A stretch of DNA of 64,000 nt from the NCBI GenBank assembly GCA_003223135.1, contig QHXX01000026.1:1-64000 (forward strand), in the 5' to 3' direction. The notes under the pieces are model-generated. The model saw nothing but the letters and a program-made list of their open reading frames with translations. It was not told the DNA's origin and searched no databases. Source of the DNA: Acidobacteriota bacterium. GTDB lineage: Bacteria > Acidobacteriota > Polarisedimenticolia > Gp22-AA2. Shown one piece after another: positions 43,837-51,735 of the stretch (positions within the stretch are counted from its first letter, which is position 1; each line of letters begins with the position of its first letter). A program made the position numbers and the translations under genes.

Positions 43837-44403
43837 CTATTGGTCGTCGGGGATGTCCAGGACGACCGAGTGGGCCGGATAGCTGAACCAGGCCTCCACC
43901 GTCCGCCCGTTCTTATGGAAGATCATGCGATGCGGGGCGAGAATTTCGACGACCCAGTCGTTCGCCCTCCCTTGCTCGCGCAGATCGCACACGGCGTTGG
44001 CGGCCTCGCCGATGAAGCGGAAGCGAACGGTCAGGTTGCCGCTCCGGGCCCCTCCCGAGTTGCTCTCGAGACGGAAGGAACGGGGGATCGGAAAATCTCT
44101 CGGGAAGCGCGGATGGAGACGGAGGCTCGAGGAGAATCGCCCGGGGTCGAGGAGGGAGTGGGTCGTGGTTCCCACCTGGCCGACGGCCGCCTGCATGCCG
44201 GCGGCCCCCGGTTGCGCCGCGGCGCGGACCGGTGAGCCGAGGTACAGGAAGCATGCCGCGCAGCCGAGGATCCCCGTGACCGTGGCCCACAGCCAGCGCT
44301 TGTTCTCGCAGGCCCAGAGCGTCAAAGCGATCGAGACCAGGGCGAGGGGAAGCAGGGCGGGGTAAGCCCTCGCCCCCTGCTCGACGACTGCCAGAAACCC
44401 CAT
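43837..44403 (-). CDS. membrane protein of unknown function
   Basis: This 188-residue protein has two N-terminal hydrophobic helices (YPALLPLALVSIALTLWAC and LWATVTGILGCAACFLYL), followed by an extracytoplasmic, beta-rich domain of about 120 residues (GNLTVRFRFIGEAANAVCDL; VVEILAPHRMIFHKNG). The last domain contains one Cys. I do not recognise a family. It is convergent with the heme lipoprotein gene (30-base gap). Confidence 0.72.
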   Translation of the reverse strand: MGFLAVVEQGARAYPALLPLALVSIALTLWACENKRWLWATVTGILGCAACFLYLGSPVRAAAQPGAAGMQAAVGQVGTTTHSLLDPGRFSSSLRLHPRFPRDFPIPRSFRLESNSGGARSGNLTVRFRFIGEAANAVCDLREQGRANDWVVEILAPHRMIFHKNGRTVEAWFSYPAHSVVLDIPDDQ

Positions 44404-44820
44404 CGTGACCCTCCACCGGCCCCTGTACGTGTCGAACCCTGGAGCGGAGACGGGCCTTCCAAGTCAGGAATCTAGGGCCCGCCTTCGCGGACCGCAACTC
44501 GGATGACGCTTTCCTGACGTATGGATAGGACGATTCTGGGCGGTTTTGAGATGTGGCTCGAGGGCGACCTCCCCTGAGGTCGGGCCAACCGGGCCTCTCC
44601 TGCCGTTCTATTATTCGGATACTCCCCACTGAATCGGGCCGACGAGGCGCCAGCGGGCAGGAAAATTTCGGCCGTCGGCGTACGAGCCCTCGCGGGAGGT
44701 GACTCCTGGTCGATGCTGCGCCGCCATTGGCGCGATGGCCCTGACGGTGGGCGGATTAATCCTTGACGCCTTCTCCGGCTGCCTCTTTATGCTGTTTCGC
44801 TATCTGGCACCGGCCTCGAC
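44404..44820. other. intergenic region
   Basis: This is a 417-base gap without a supported gene. It holds a 10-base palindrome GGATTAATCC (44753-44762) directly followed by TTGACG (44763-44768) and, 17 bases on, TTTATG, a weak second promoter for the gene at 44914 with the palindrome as a possible operator. Nothing else is seen. Confidence 0.35.
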
Positions 44821-44849
44821 TTGAGTTTCGATTTGTGGTTTGGTAGCAT
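44821..44849 (+). promoter_or_regulatory. sigma70-type promoter for the 44914 gene
   Basis: TTGAGT (44821-44826), a 17-base spacer, then TAGCAT (44844-44849). It leaves a leader of about 57 bases with a strong AGGAGGT site at its end. Confidence 0.52.
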
Positions 44850-44913
44850 CCGCCCGTTCGGTTTCCTGCCGCTGTCCGGGTCACGGGAGAATGAATCGTC
44901 GACCGAGGAGGTC

Positions 44914-45501
44914 ATGGCTCCCGCCGGGAAGCGACGGAGGCTGCGGACTTTGATCGATCGTGGACTCGGTCTGCTCGAAGTAATCCTGCCGCGCGGCGGC
45001 CAGGACGAAATCGTCTCGACCCTGCCCTCCGGCCAGCGCGACACGGGCGGTTTCTGGTTCCCCTCCGGATATACCCAGCCGGGCGACATCTTCACGCCGA
45101 CGCAGAGAAAGCTCCAGGCCAAACAGCGACAGGTGCAGCGTTATCGACACAAGAGGCGCTGCGCGCCGCCGCCGATCGTTTCCGGATTGGGAGGGACAGC
45201 CGCGGCCGACACAACCTCGTCCCGACCGCATGCTCCTCCCGGCGCCCGGCTTGGCAGTCCGGCCGAGAAGAACGCGGCGGTCTCGTCCGGCCCCGTGGCC
45301 GCGGGACTGGCCGATAGACCCTTGCCCCTTCCCGCGCTGTCGCGGGAGGCGCCGGAGTCGGACGCCCCGGTCGATCGGATCCGATCGGGACATCGCGCGC
45401 CGCCGGCGGCCCTTGGCGTCCGACCTCCCCTGCACGATCCGGAGCGGACCCGGGCGGTCACCGTGCGACCCGTCGTTGACTCCCAAAAGGGTTCCGACTA
45501 A
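44914..45501 (+). CDS. basic low-complexity protein of unknown function
   Basis: This 195-residue protein starts MAPAGKRRRLRTLIDRGLGL. The first 90 residues contain a possible short helix and a patch of aromatic/Gly residues (GGFWFPSGYTQPGDIF), then a Lys/Arg-rich run (KLQAKQRQVQRYRHKRRC). The rest is Ala/Pro/Ser-rich and probably disordered. The gene is supported by AGGAGGTC 2-3 bases from the ATG and a good promoter. A minus-strand frame over the same bases has no such signals. Family unknown; the basic patch could bind nucleic acid. Confidence 0.55.
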   Translation: MAPAGKRRRLRTLIDRGLGLLEVILPRGGQDEIVSTLPSGQRDTGGFWFPSGYTQPGDIFTPTQRKLQAKQRQVQRYRHKRRCAPPPIVSGLGGTAAADTTSSRPHAPPGARLGSPAEKNAAVSSGPVAAGLADRPLPLPALSREAPESDAPVDRIRSGHRAPPAALGVRPPLHDPERTRAVTVRPVVDSQKGSD

Positions 45502-45504
45502 CAT
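45476..45504 (+). promoter_or_regulatory. sigma70-type promoter for the ALDH catabolic operon (near-leaderless)
   Basis: TTGACT (45476-45481), a 17-base spacer, then TAACAT (45499-45504). The ATG at 45513 is 8 bases from the -10, so the mRNA would begin at or just before the start codon. Confidence 0.62.
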
Positions 45505-45512
45505 CCGCGGCC

Positions 45513-46967
45513 ATGCCAGCCGTACAAAAAATCGCGCCCGGCCGGCTGTACATCGGCGGTCAGTGGGTGGATGCTCTCGCCGGCGGCACCTTCCCGACGA
45601 TCAATCCGGCCACTGAAGAGACCCTCACGCGCGCCGCCGAGGGGCGCGCCGAGGACATCGATCGCGCCGCGGTTGCTGCCCGCAAGGCCTTCGAGGAAGG
45701 ACCGTGGGCGAAGTTGTCCGGGTCCGACCGCGGTCGCATCCTGTGGAAGATCGGCGATCTCCTCGAAGCGCGCGTCGCCGAGGTCGCCGAGATCGAGACG
45801 CTCGACTCTGGGAAGACGATCACCGAGTCATTGCGAGTGGACGTCCCGATGGCGGCCGACTGCTTCCGGTACTTCGCCGGATGGGCGTCCAAGATCGAGG
45901 GCGAGACGGTCCCGGTTCGCGCCCCCTTCTTCAACTACACCCTGCGCGAGCCCCTGGGCGTCGTCGGTCAGATCATCCCGTGGAACTTCCCGATCTTGCT
46001 GGCCGCCTGGAAGGTGGCGCCGGCTCTCGCGGCGGGCAACACCATCGTTCTCAAGCCGGCGGAGCAGACGCCGCTCAGCGCCCTGCGTCTGGCGCAGATC
46101 GCCGAGGAGGCCGGCCTGCCCCCGGGCGTCCTGAACGTGGTCACCGGGTTCGGCCCGACCGCCGGGGGAGCGCTCGTGGATCATCCGGGTGTGGACAAGA
46201 TCGCGTTCACCGGCTCGACCTCGGTCGGCCAGGAGATCATGCGCCGGGCCAGCGGCACGCTGAAACGCCTGACGCTCGAGCTGGGCGGCAAGTCGCCGAA
46301 CATCGTGTTCGCCGACGCCGATCTCGACGCAGCGGTGCGGGGCGCCGGCAACGCCATCTTCTACAACAAGGGCGAGGTCTGCACCGCCGGCTCGCGACTA
46401 TTCGTGGAAGACGCCCTGCACGACACGTTTCTCGACAAGCTCTCGGCGTTCACAGCGAAGCTGCAGCAGGGCGACCCGCTCGACCCCAAGACGCGACTCG
46501 GACCTCAAGTCAGCGAAGCCCAGATGGCGCGCGTTCTGTCTTTCGTGGACAAGGGGAAGGGCGAGGGAGCCCGGCTGGTCCTGGGAGGCGAGCGCGCCCC
46601 CGGCAAGGGATACTTCGTGCGGCCGACGATCTTCGACGGGGTCCGCAATGACATGACCATCGCGCGCGAGGAAATCTTCGGCCCGGTCCTGTCGGTGCTG
46701 CGCTTCCGGGAGATCGACGAGGTGGTCCGCCTGGCCAACGACACGCCGTACGGGCTGGCCGCGGCCGTCTGGACGAAGGACATCAAGAAGGCGCACCGCG
46801 CGGCGCGTCTCCTGCGGGCCGGCACCGTCTGGATCAACACCTATGGCCTCTACGACAGCGCCATGCCGTTCGGCGGCTACAAGATGAGCGGCTTCGGCCG
46901 CGAGCTGGGACACCACGGCCTGATGGAATACACCCAGACCAAGTCGGTCTGGGTCGATCTCTCCTGA
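45513..46967 (+). CDS. NAD(P)-dependent aldehyde dehydrogenase
   Basis: This 484-residue enzyme oxidises an aldehyde to a carboxylate. Catalytic Glu in LTLELGGKSPNIV, nucleophile Cys in GEVCTAGSR, cofactor motif IPWNFPILLAAWK and GSTSVGQ; EEIFGPVLSVLRF and AMPFGGYKMSGFGRELG close the fold. It most resembles ALDH1/betaine-aldehyde-type enzymes; the substrate is not clear. It is first of five consecutive plus-strand genes (ALDH, hydratase, alcohol dehydrogenase, hydratase, amidohydrolase) that look like one catabolic operon. Confidence 0.94.
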   Translation: MPAVQKIAPGRLYIGGQWVDALAGGTFPTINPATEETLTRAAEGRAEDIDRAAVAARKAFEEGPWAKLSGSDRGRILWKIGDLLEARVAEVAEIETLDSGKTITESLRVDVPMAADCFRYFAGWASKIEGETVPVRAPFFNYTLREPLGVVGQIIPWNFPILLAAWKVAPALAAGNTIVLKPAEQTPLSALRLAQIAEEAGLPPGVLNVVTGFGPTAGGALVDHPGVDKIAFTGSTSVGQEIMRRASGTLKRLTLELGGKSPNIVFADADLDAAVRGAGNAIFYNKGEVCTAGSRLFVEDALHDTFLDKLSAFTAKLQQGDPLDPKTRLGPQVSEAQMARVLSFVDKGKGEGARLVLGGERAPGKGYFVRPTIFDGVRNDMTIAREEIFGPVLSVLRFREIDEVVRLANDTPYGLAAAVWTKDIKKAHRAARLLRAGTVWINTYGLYDSAMPFGGYKMSGFGRELGHHGLMEYTQTKSVWVDLS

Positions 46968-46992
46968 ACGTTCCCCGGGGAGTGCTTCCGCC

Positions 46993-47781
46993 ATGCCCGA
47001 CGCTCTCGTTTCCTTCAGAGCCTCGAACGGGATCGCCATCCTGGAGCTGAACGCTCCCCCCGCCAACACCTACTCCTACGAAATGATGCAGCAGCTCGAC
47101 GCCGCCATCCTCAGGGCGCGGATGGACGACGAGGTGCACGTTCTCGTGATGCGCGGCGCCGGCGAGAAGTTTTTCTGCGCCGGCGCCGACATCCGGATGC
47201 TCGCGAGTGTCTCCCCGCGGTACAAGTACTATTTCTGCCTGCACGCCAACGAGACGCTGAACCGCCTGGAGCAGACGCCGAAGCTGGTGATCGCGGCGCT
47301 CAACGGCCACGCCGTCGGCGGCGGCCTGGAAATCGCGATGGCGGCCGACATCCGCATCGCCCGGAGGGACGGCGGCAAGATCGGGCTGCCTGAGGCGACG
47401 CTCGGTGTCCTGCCCGGCACCGGCGGGACGCAGCGCCTGGCCCGCCTGGTCGGCCGGGCGACGGCGATCGAGCTGATGGCGACCGCCCGGACGTTTTCCT
47501 TCGACGAGGGGCTGACCCTCGGCCTCGTGACGCACGTCTTCGAGCCGCAGCGCTTTTGGGACGAGGTGCTGGACTACGCGCGCCGGTTCTGCCCGCCGAA
47601 CGCGGCGAGCCGTGCGGTCGGCATGATCAAGCGCAGCGTCGTCACGGGAAGCGAAATGGCGTTCACCGAGGCCCTGGCCCTTGAGCGCGAGCTGCAGCAG
47701 CAGCTCTTCGAATCGGAGGACGCGAAGGAGGGCCTGAGCGCGTACACCGAGAAGCGCCCTCCCCGGTTCAAGGGCGCCTGA
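46993..47781 (+). CDS. enoyl-CoA hydratase/isomerase
   Basis: This 262-residue crotonase-fold protein has the oxyanion-hole motif EKFFCAGADIRML, the two catalytic Glu in GHAVGGGLEIAMAADIRIA and LPEATLGVLPGTGGTQRL, and the C-terminal helix with EKRPPRFKGA. It hydrates a 2-enoyl-CoA or performs a related CoA-ester reaction. It starts 25 bases after the aldehyde dehydrogenase and is followed after 14 bases by an alcohol dehydrogenase. Confidence 0.92.
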   Translation: MPDALVSFRASNGIAILELNAPPANTYSYEMMQQLDAAILRARMDDEVHVLVMRGAGEKFFCAGADIRMLASVSPRYKYYFCLHANETLNRLEQTPKLVIAALNGHAVGGGLEIAMAADIRIARRDGGKIGLPEATLGVLPGTGGTQRLARLVGRATAIELMATARTFSFDEGLTLGLVTHVFEPQRFWDEVLDYARRFCPPNAASRAVGMIKRSVVTGSEMAFTEALALERELQQQLFESEDAKEGLSAYTEKRPPRFKGA

Positions 47782-47795
47782 CGAGTGACCTCGCC

Positions 47796-48824
47796 ATGAA
47801 GGCGGTCCTCATCCGCAAGCACGGCGGTCCCGAGGTCCTGGAGATCGCGGACCTGCCGAAGCCGAAGGCGGACGTCGGGCAGGTGCTGCTCCGCGTGATG
47901 GCCGCGGGCATGAACCACCTCGATACCTGGGTCCGGCGCGGCATGCCCGGCGTGACGCTTCCACTTCCGATGATCCTGGGCTCGGACGCGGCGGGTGTGA
48001 TCGAGGCGGCCGGCCCGGGGGTCGCGGGCGTCAAGCCGGGCGATCGGGTCTTCGTGTCGCCAGGCCTGTCCTGCATGCGCTGTATCGAGTGCTGCTCAGG
48101 ACGGGAACCGCTGTGCAGGGACTACGGCATGCTCGGCGAGCACACCAACGGCGTGCAGGCGGAGTTCGTCGCGCTGCCGGCCGCGAACGTCATGCCGCTT
48201 CCGGACGGTCTGTCGTTCGAGGAGGGGGCGGCCTTCCCGCTCGTCTTCCTCACCGCCTGGCACATGCTGGTGGCCCGGGCGCGGGTGCGCGTGGGTGACG
48301 ACGTCCTGGTGCACGCGGGCGGCAGCGGCGTCGGCACCGCCGCCATCCAGATCGCCCGGCTGCACGGCGCGCGCGTCATCACCACGGTGGGCTCGGACGA
48401 CAAGGTCAAGAGGGTGAAGGCGCTGGGGGCCGACGAGGCGATCAACTACCGCACGAGCGACTTTCTCGACGAGACCCGCCGGATCACCCGCAAGCGCGGT
48501 GTCGACGTGGTGATCGACAGCATCGGACAGGAGACCTGGGACAGGAGCCTGAGGGCCCTGGCCAGAGGTGGGCGCCTGGTGACCTGCGGCGCCACCAGCG
48601 GCTATCAGGGATCGACCGACATCCGCCACGTCTTCGCCAAGGGGTTGTCGATCCTGGGCTCGACCATGGGCAGCCGGGCCGAGCTGCTGCGCATCGCGAG
48701 GCTTCTGGGCGAGCGGAAGCTGAAGCCGGTCATCGATCGCGTCCTGCCGCTCGAGAAGGTCGCCGAAGGGCATCGCGCCATGGCCGAGCGCGCGTTGTTC
48801 GGCAAGATCGTCCTCACGCCATGA
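47796..48824 (+). CDS. zinc-type alcohol dehydrogenase / quinone-oxidoreductase-like (MDR)
   Basis: This 342-residue medium-chain dehydrogenase has a GroES-like N-domain with GMNHLDTWVRRGMPG, a cysteine-rich lobe (LSCMRCIECCSGREPLC) that probably binds structural zinc, and a Rossmann motif VHAGGSGVGTAAIQIAR. The two-Gly-rich SGVGTAA pattern is that of the quinone-oxidoreductase branch with zinc retained. It probably reduces or oxidises an aldehyde or 2-enoyl intermediate for the same pathway. The stop overlaps the next start as ATGA. Confidence 0.9.
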   Translation: MKAVLIRKHGGPEVLEIADLPKPKADVGQVLLRVMAAGMNHLDTWVRRGMPGVTLPLPMILGSDAAGVIEAAGPGVAGVKPGDRVFVSPGLSCMRCIECCSGREPLCRDYGMLGEHTNGVQAEFVALPAANVMPLPDGLSFEEGAAFPLVFLTAWHMLVARARVRVGDDVLVHAGGSGVGTAAIQIARLHGARVITTVGSDDKVKRVKALGADEAINYRTSDFLDETRRITRKRGVDVVIDSIGQETWDRSLRALARGGRLVTCGATSGYQGSTDIRHVFAKGLSILGSTMGSRAELLRIARLLGERKLKPVIDRVLPLEKVAEGHRAMAERALFGKIVLTP

Positions 48825-49696
48825 AGCGCGCGGGCGGAAGGGCCGGCGGTGGGAGGTCGCGCGGGCGGGCGGGCCGCGCGTTCCGGCGTCCGCGCGCGGG
48901 CGCCTCCCGGCGGACCGCTCTTCCCCGCTTCCTCAGCATCGGGCTTTCGACCGCCGAAGGGATCGCCGTCGTCACGCTGAGCCGGCCGGAAGCGCGCAAC
49001 GCCATCAACCTCGAGGTCGTCAACGAGCTGCACATAGCACTCGAGGCGCTCGGGCGGGAGGGGTCGACGCGCGTCCTGATCCTGACCGGCGCCGGAAAAG
49101 CGGCGTTCGCCTCTGGAGCGGACATTCGCGAGCTGCGGGAAAGACGCGCCGCAGACGCGCTGCGCGGCATCAACTCGAGCCTGTTCCTCGCCGTCGAGCG
49201 GTTCCCGCTGCCGACCATCGCCGCAGTGAACGGATACGCCCTGGGAGGCGGATGCGAGCTGGCGCTGGCGTGCGACCTGCGCATCGCCTCGGAGTCGTCC
49301 CGCTTCGGGCAGCCGGAGGTCGGGCTCGGGATCATTCCCGCCGCCGGCGCCACCTACCGCCTGCCGCGCCTCGTCGGCGCCGGGCGGGCGCGCGAGCTGA
49401 TCCTGACCGGTCGCATCATCGACGCCGACGAGGCGCTCGCCATCGGCCTGGTCAACCGCGTGGTGCCGGACGATCGCCTGCTCGAAGAGGCTCGCTCAAC
49501 GGCTCTCCTGATCGCCCGCAAGGGGCCGCTGGCACTGCGCGCCGCGAAGCTGACCCTGCAGGCCTCCGCCTACGGTCCGGACGCCGGGCATGCGGCCGAG
49601 CGGCTGGCACAGGCGATCCTGTTCGAATCAGACGACAAACGCGAGGGGATGGCCGCCTTCCTGGAGGGGCGGCCGCCACGGTTCACCGGTCGTTAG
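48821..49696 (+). CDS. enoyl-CoA hydratase/isomerase (second)
   Basis: This crotonase-fold enzyme has FASGADIREL, GYALGGGCELALACDLRIA and QPEVGLGIIPAAGATYRLPRL, with both catalytic Glu. The first 36 residues are an Arg/Gly-rich extension with about 11 Arg (MKRAGGRAGGGRSRG...) outside the fold. The only canonical start in frame is the ATG overlapping the preceding stop, so either the extension is real or an unusual start is used near 48930. The 291-residue length is otherwise about 255, normal for the family. Confidence 0.88.
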   Translation: MKRAGGRAGGGRSRGRAGRAFRRPRAGASRRTALPRFLSIGLSTAEGIAVVTLSRPEARNAINLEVVNELHIALEALGREGSTRVLILTGAGKAAFASGADIRELRERRAADALRGINSSLFLAVERFPLPTIAAVNGYALGGGCELALACDLRIASESSRFGQPEVGLGIIPAAGATYRLPRLVGAGRARELILTGRIIDADEALAIGLVNRVVPDDRLLEEARSTALLIARKGPLALRAAKLTLQASAYGPDAGHAAERLAQAILFESDDKREGMAAFLEGRPPRFTGR

Positions 49697-49734
49697 GGAG
49701 CCACGGCCACGGGATCCCCAGGGAGCTTCCACGC

Positions 49735-50592
49735 ATGGTGATCGACGCGCACATCCACGTCCAGCCCTGGCGCCAGCTCAGGCCGGGAGCCCTCGATCGG
49801 ATCTCGAGCGGCCGCAGCGACCTCGACCTGATCCGCCGTCTGTTCGACGACCCGGCGGCGTTCCTGCGCTTCCTGGACGAGCAGGGCATCGACCGCGCGG
49901 TCCTGGTCAACTACGTCAGCCCCGACGTGATCGGCTTCACCGACGAGGTGAATGAGTGGATCGGCAATTACTGTCGCGGGCACGAGGATCGGCTGGTGGC
50001 GGTCGGTGGCGTTCATCCGCGGCTCACGCCCGATCCGGCCGGGGCGATCCAGCACATCGTGGAGCGGCACCGCATTCGGGTCCTCAAGCTCCACCCGCCG
50101 CATCAGCACTTCTTCGCCAACGCCTACCGCGACGGCGGCAACCTGCCGGGCCTCGCCGCGCTGTACGAGAGGGCCCAGTCGCTCGGCGTTCCGGTCATCG
50201 TCCACACCGGCACGTCGATCTTCCCGGACGCGCGCAACAAGTACGGCGACCCGATGACCCTCGACGACGTGGCGGTCGACTTCCCGCGACTGACGATCAT
50301 CGCAGCCCATGGCGGGCGGCCGCTGTGGATGGAGCCCTGCTTCTTCCTGCTGCGGCGGCATCCGAACGTGCACATGGACATTTCCGGGATCCCCCCGCGG
50401 GCGCTCCTGCGCTACTTCCCTCGTCTCGCCGAGGTGGCCCACAAGACGCTCTTCGGCACCGACTGGCCGAGCCCGGGCGTCGACAGCCCCCGCCGAAATC
50501 TCGAGGAGTTCCGCGCCCTGCCGCTGCCGCCGGAGGCGAAAGAGGCCATTCTCGGCGGGACCGCGGAGAGAATTTTCGCGAGGCGTTCCTGA
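49735..50592 (+). CDS. amidohydrolase (COG2159-type metal-dependent hydrolase)
   Basis: This 285-residue TIM-barrel hydrolase/decarboxylase starts MVIDAHIHVQPW, with the metal HxH, then KLHPPHQHF, VPVIVHTG and FGTDWPSPGVD, giving the His and Asp ligands. The ACMSD-like branch removes carboxyl groups or hydrolyses amides or lactones. ATG 49735 has GGGAG 9 bases upstream. It is the last gene of the operon; its stop abuts that of the convergent PilZ gene without a gap (TGATCA). Confidence 0.86.
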   Translation: MVIDAHIHVQPWRQLRPGALDRISSGRSDLDLIRRLFDDPAAFLRFLDEQGIDRAVLVNYVSPDVIGFTDEVNEWIGNYCRGHEDRLVAVGGVHPRLTPDPAGAIQHIVERHRIRVLKLHPPHQHFFANAYRDGGNLPGLAALYERAQSLGVPVIVHTGTSIFPDARNKYGDPMTLDDVAVDFPRLTIIAAHGGRPLWMEPCFFLLRRHPNVHMDISGIPPRALLRYFPRLAEVAHKTLFGTDWPSPGVDSPRRNLEEFRALPLPPEAKEAILGGTAERIFARRS

Positions 50593-51342
50593 TCAGGCGC
50601 TGGGGATCTTGCGCCCGTCAGGCGCGCGGCCGGAGTCGGGGTCGCCGCTCCAGATGACGCTGGGATCGTGCGGAAACAGCTCGAGCAGGCGCTGCCGGTC
50701 CATGTCGGCCAACTCCAGGAACTCCACTCCGACGGCGTAGCCGATACCGGTGTCGATGTTCGCCCGGACCGAGGCGACCTTGCCGGCGACGGCGATCGGC
50801 TTCTCCTCGGTGTTGCGGTAGATCCGGAGGGCCAGGTGCTCACCGCCCCTGATGCGGGCGAGCGTGTCGAAGCCCATCCCTCCCTCGCTCACCGCGTTCG
50901 AGTACCCGAGAAACTCGCGGATGAAGCGGCCGCGGGCGACCGGCAGGACGACCGGGTAGCGCGGGTACTTGCGAAGACGCATGCCCAGGAGGCTCGCGAT
51001 CTTCTCCTGCAGGAGCTCGGCCGGGATCGCCGCGCTTACGACCTCCGTGCAGCCGGCTTCGCGGAACATGAACTCCTGGGTGTCGTCCGACGCCAGCGCG
51101 AGGATGGGGATGTCGCGCGTACGGTCGTCCTGGCGGATCCGCCGGCACAGCTCCGGCGCTCCCATGTCGGTCGCTTCGGGGGACAGGATGATCAGGTCGG
51201 GGCGGTCGGTCGCGGCCACGTCGAGCAGGACAGAGGCGCTCCCGGCCGACAAGGCTTTCAGGCTGGCCCTCGCCAGAAAGTGGGGTTTGCCGCTGTCGAT
51301 CCGGTCCCGGATCGATTCGCTCCACAGCACCTGCTTGACCAA
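50593..51342 (-). CDS. receiver-like + PilZ domain protein
   Basis: This 249-residue protein has a response-regulator-like fold (about 1-115: DLIILSPEATDMG at the usual Asp position, then LALASDDTQEFMF), lacking a normal acidic pocket, so probably not phosphorylated. A PilZ domain follows (about 120-235). PilZ motif 1 RKYPR is present; the second motif [D/N]xSxxG reads AVSEGG, with Ala for Asn/Asp, so c-di-GMP affinity may be reduced. It is monocistronic. Confidence 0.82.
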   Translation of the reverse strand: MVKQVLWSESIRDRIDSGKPHFLARASLKALSAGSASVLLDVAATDRPDLIILSPEATDMGAPELCRRIRQDDRTRDIPILALASDDTQEFMFREAGCTEVVSAAIPAELLQEKIASLLGMRLRKYPRYPVVLPVARGRFIREFLGYSNAVSEGGMGFDTLARIRGGEHLALRIYRNTEEKPIAVAGKVASVRANIDTGIGYAVGVEFLELADMDRQRLLELFPHDPSVIWSGDPDSGRAPDGRKIPSA

Positions 51343-51395
51343 CGGGCTCCCTCGCCCCGGCGCGGGTCACCCCGGCACGCGCGCCATGTGGACAG

Positions 51396-51404
51396 AGCGT
51401 AGCA
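51396..51404 (-). promoter_or_regulatory. extended -10 promoter for the PilZ gene
   Basis: On the minus strand TGCTACGCT (51404-51396), no -35 found, 54 bases before the start at 51342. Confidence 0.3.
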
Positions 51405-51422
51405 CAAGAGGAACTTCGCCCG

Positions 51423-51723
51423 CGAGGCGGCGGACGCAGCGCGGTGCGGCTCATGCTCGCTCGCGCCGCGTATCCGGCACGTGCCAGACGAACGAGCGGA
51501 GCTTTCCCTGATGTGCGCGGCATGGTCGCGGCAGGTCCTGCAGCAGGCCGGAATGACGGAGTCGGCGAGGATCGAGGCGCCGCCCGCTGCGCCCGCCGGG
51601 CCGTCTGAGACCGCGCGCCGGGGCCCCGCCGCGCGCTTCACAGCGCGGTGGGCGGCGCGTGGCGAGGCGAGGGGAGCGTCGCGCAGCGACGCGGACCCGT
51701 GCCCGGCGGGCGCAGGGCCGGCG
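51423..51723. repeat. dispersed GC-rich repeat, copy 2
   Basis: This is the partner of the repeat at 26096-26452. The core 51600-51723 matches 26329-26452 with 7 differences over 124 bases; 51423-51478 matches 26096-26147 more loosely, with a 4-base insertion (tandem GCTC). The hairpin CGCGCC...GGCGCG / GCCGCGC...GCGCGGT is conserved with a different loop, and GCGTCGC-GCA-GCGACGC is a perfect 7-bp stem here. The repeat ends 12 bases before the start of a MetE-like gene lacking its N-terminus and is open in frame with it. Confidence 0.75.
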
Positions 51724-51735
51724 GCGGAGGACGAG

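Noticed and set aside
44787-45504. Two minus-strand frames opposite the 44914 gene
   Set aside because: No ribosome binding site or promoter on that strand; the plus-strand gene has AGGAGGT and a promoter.
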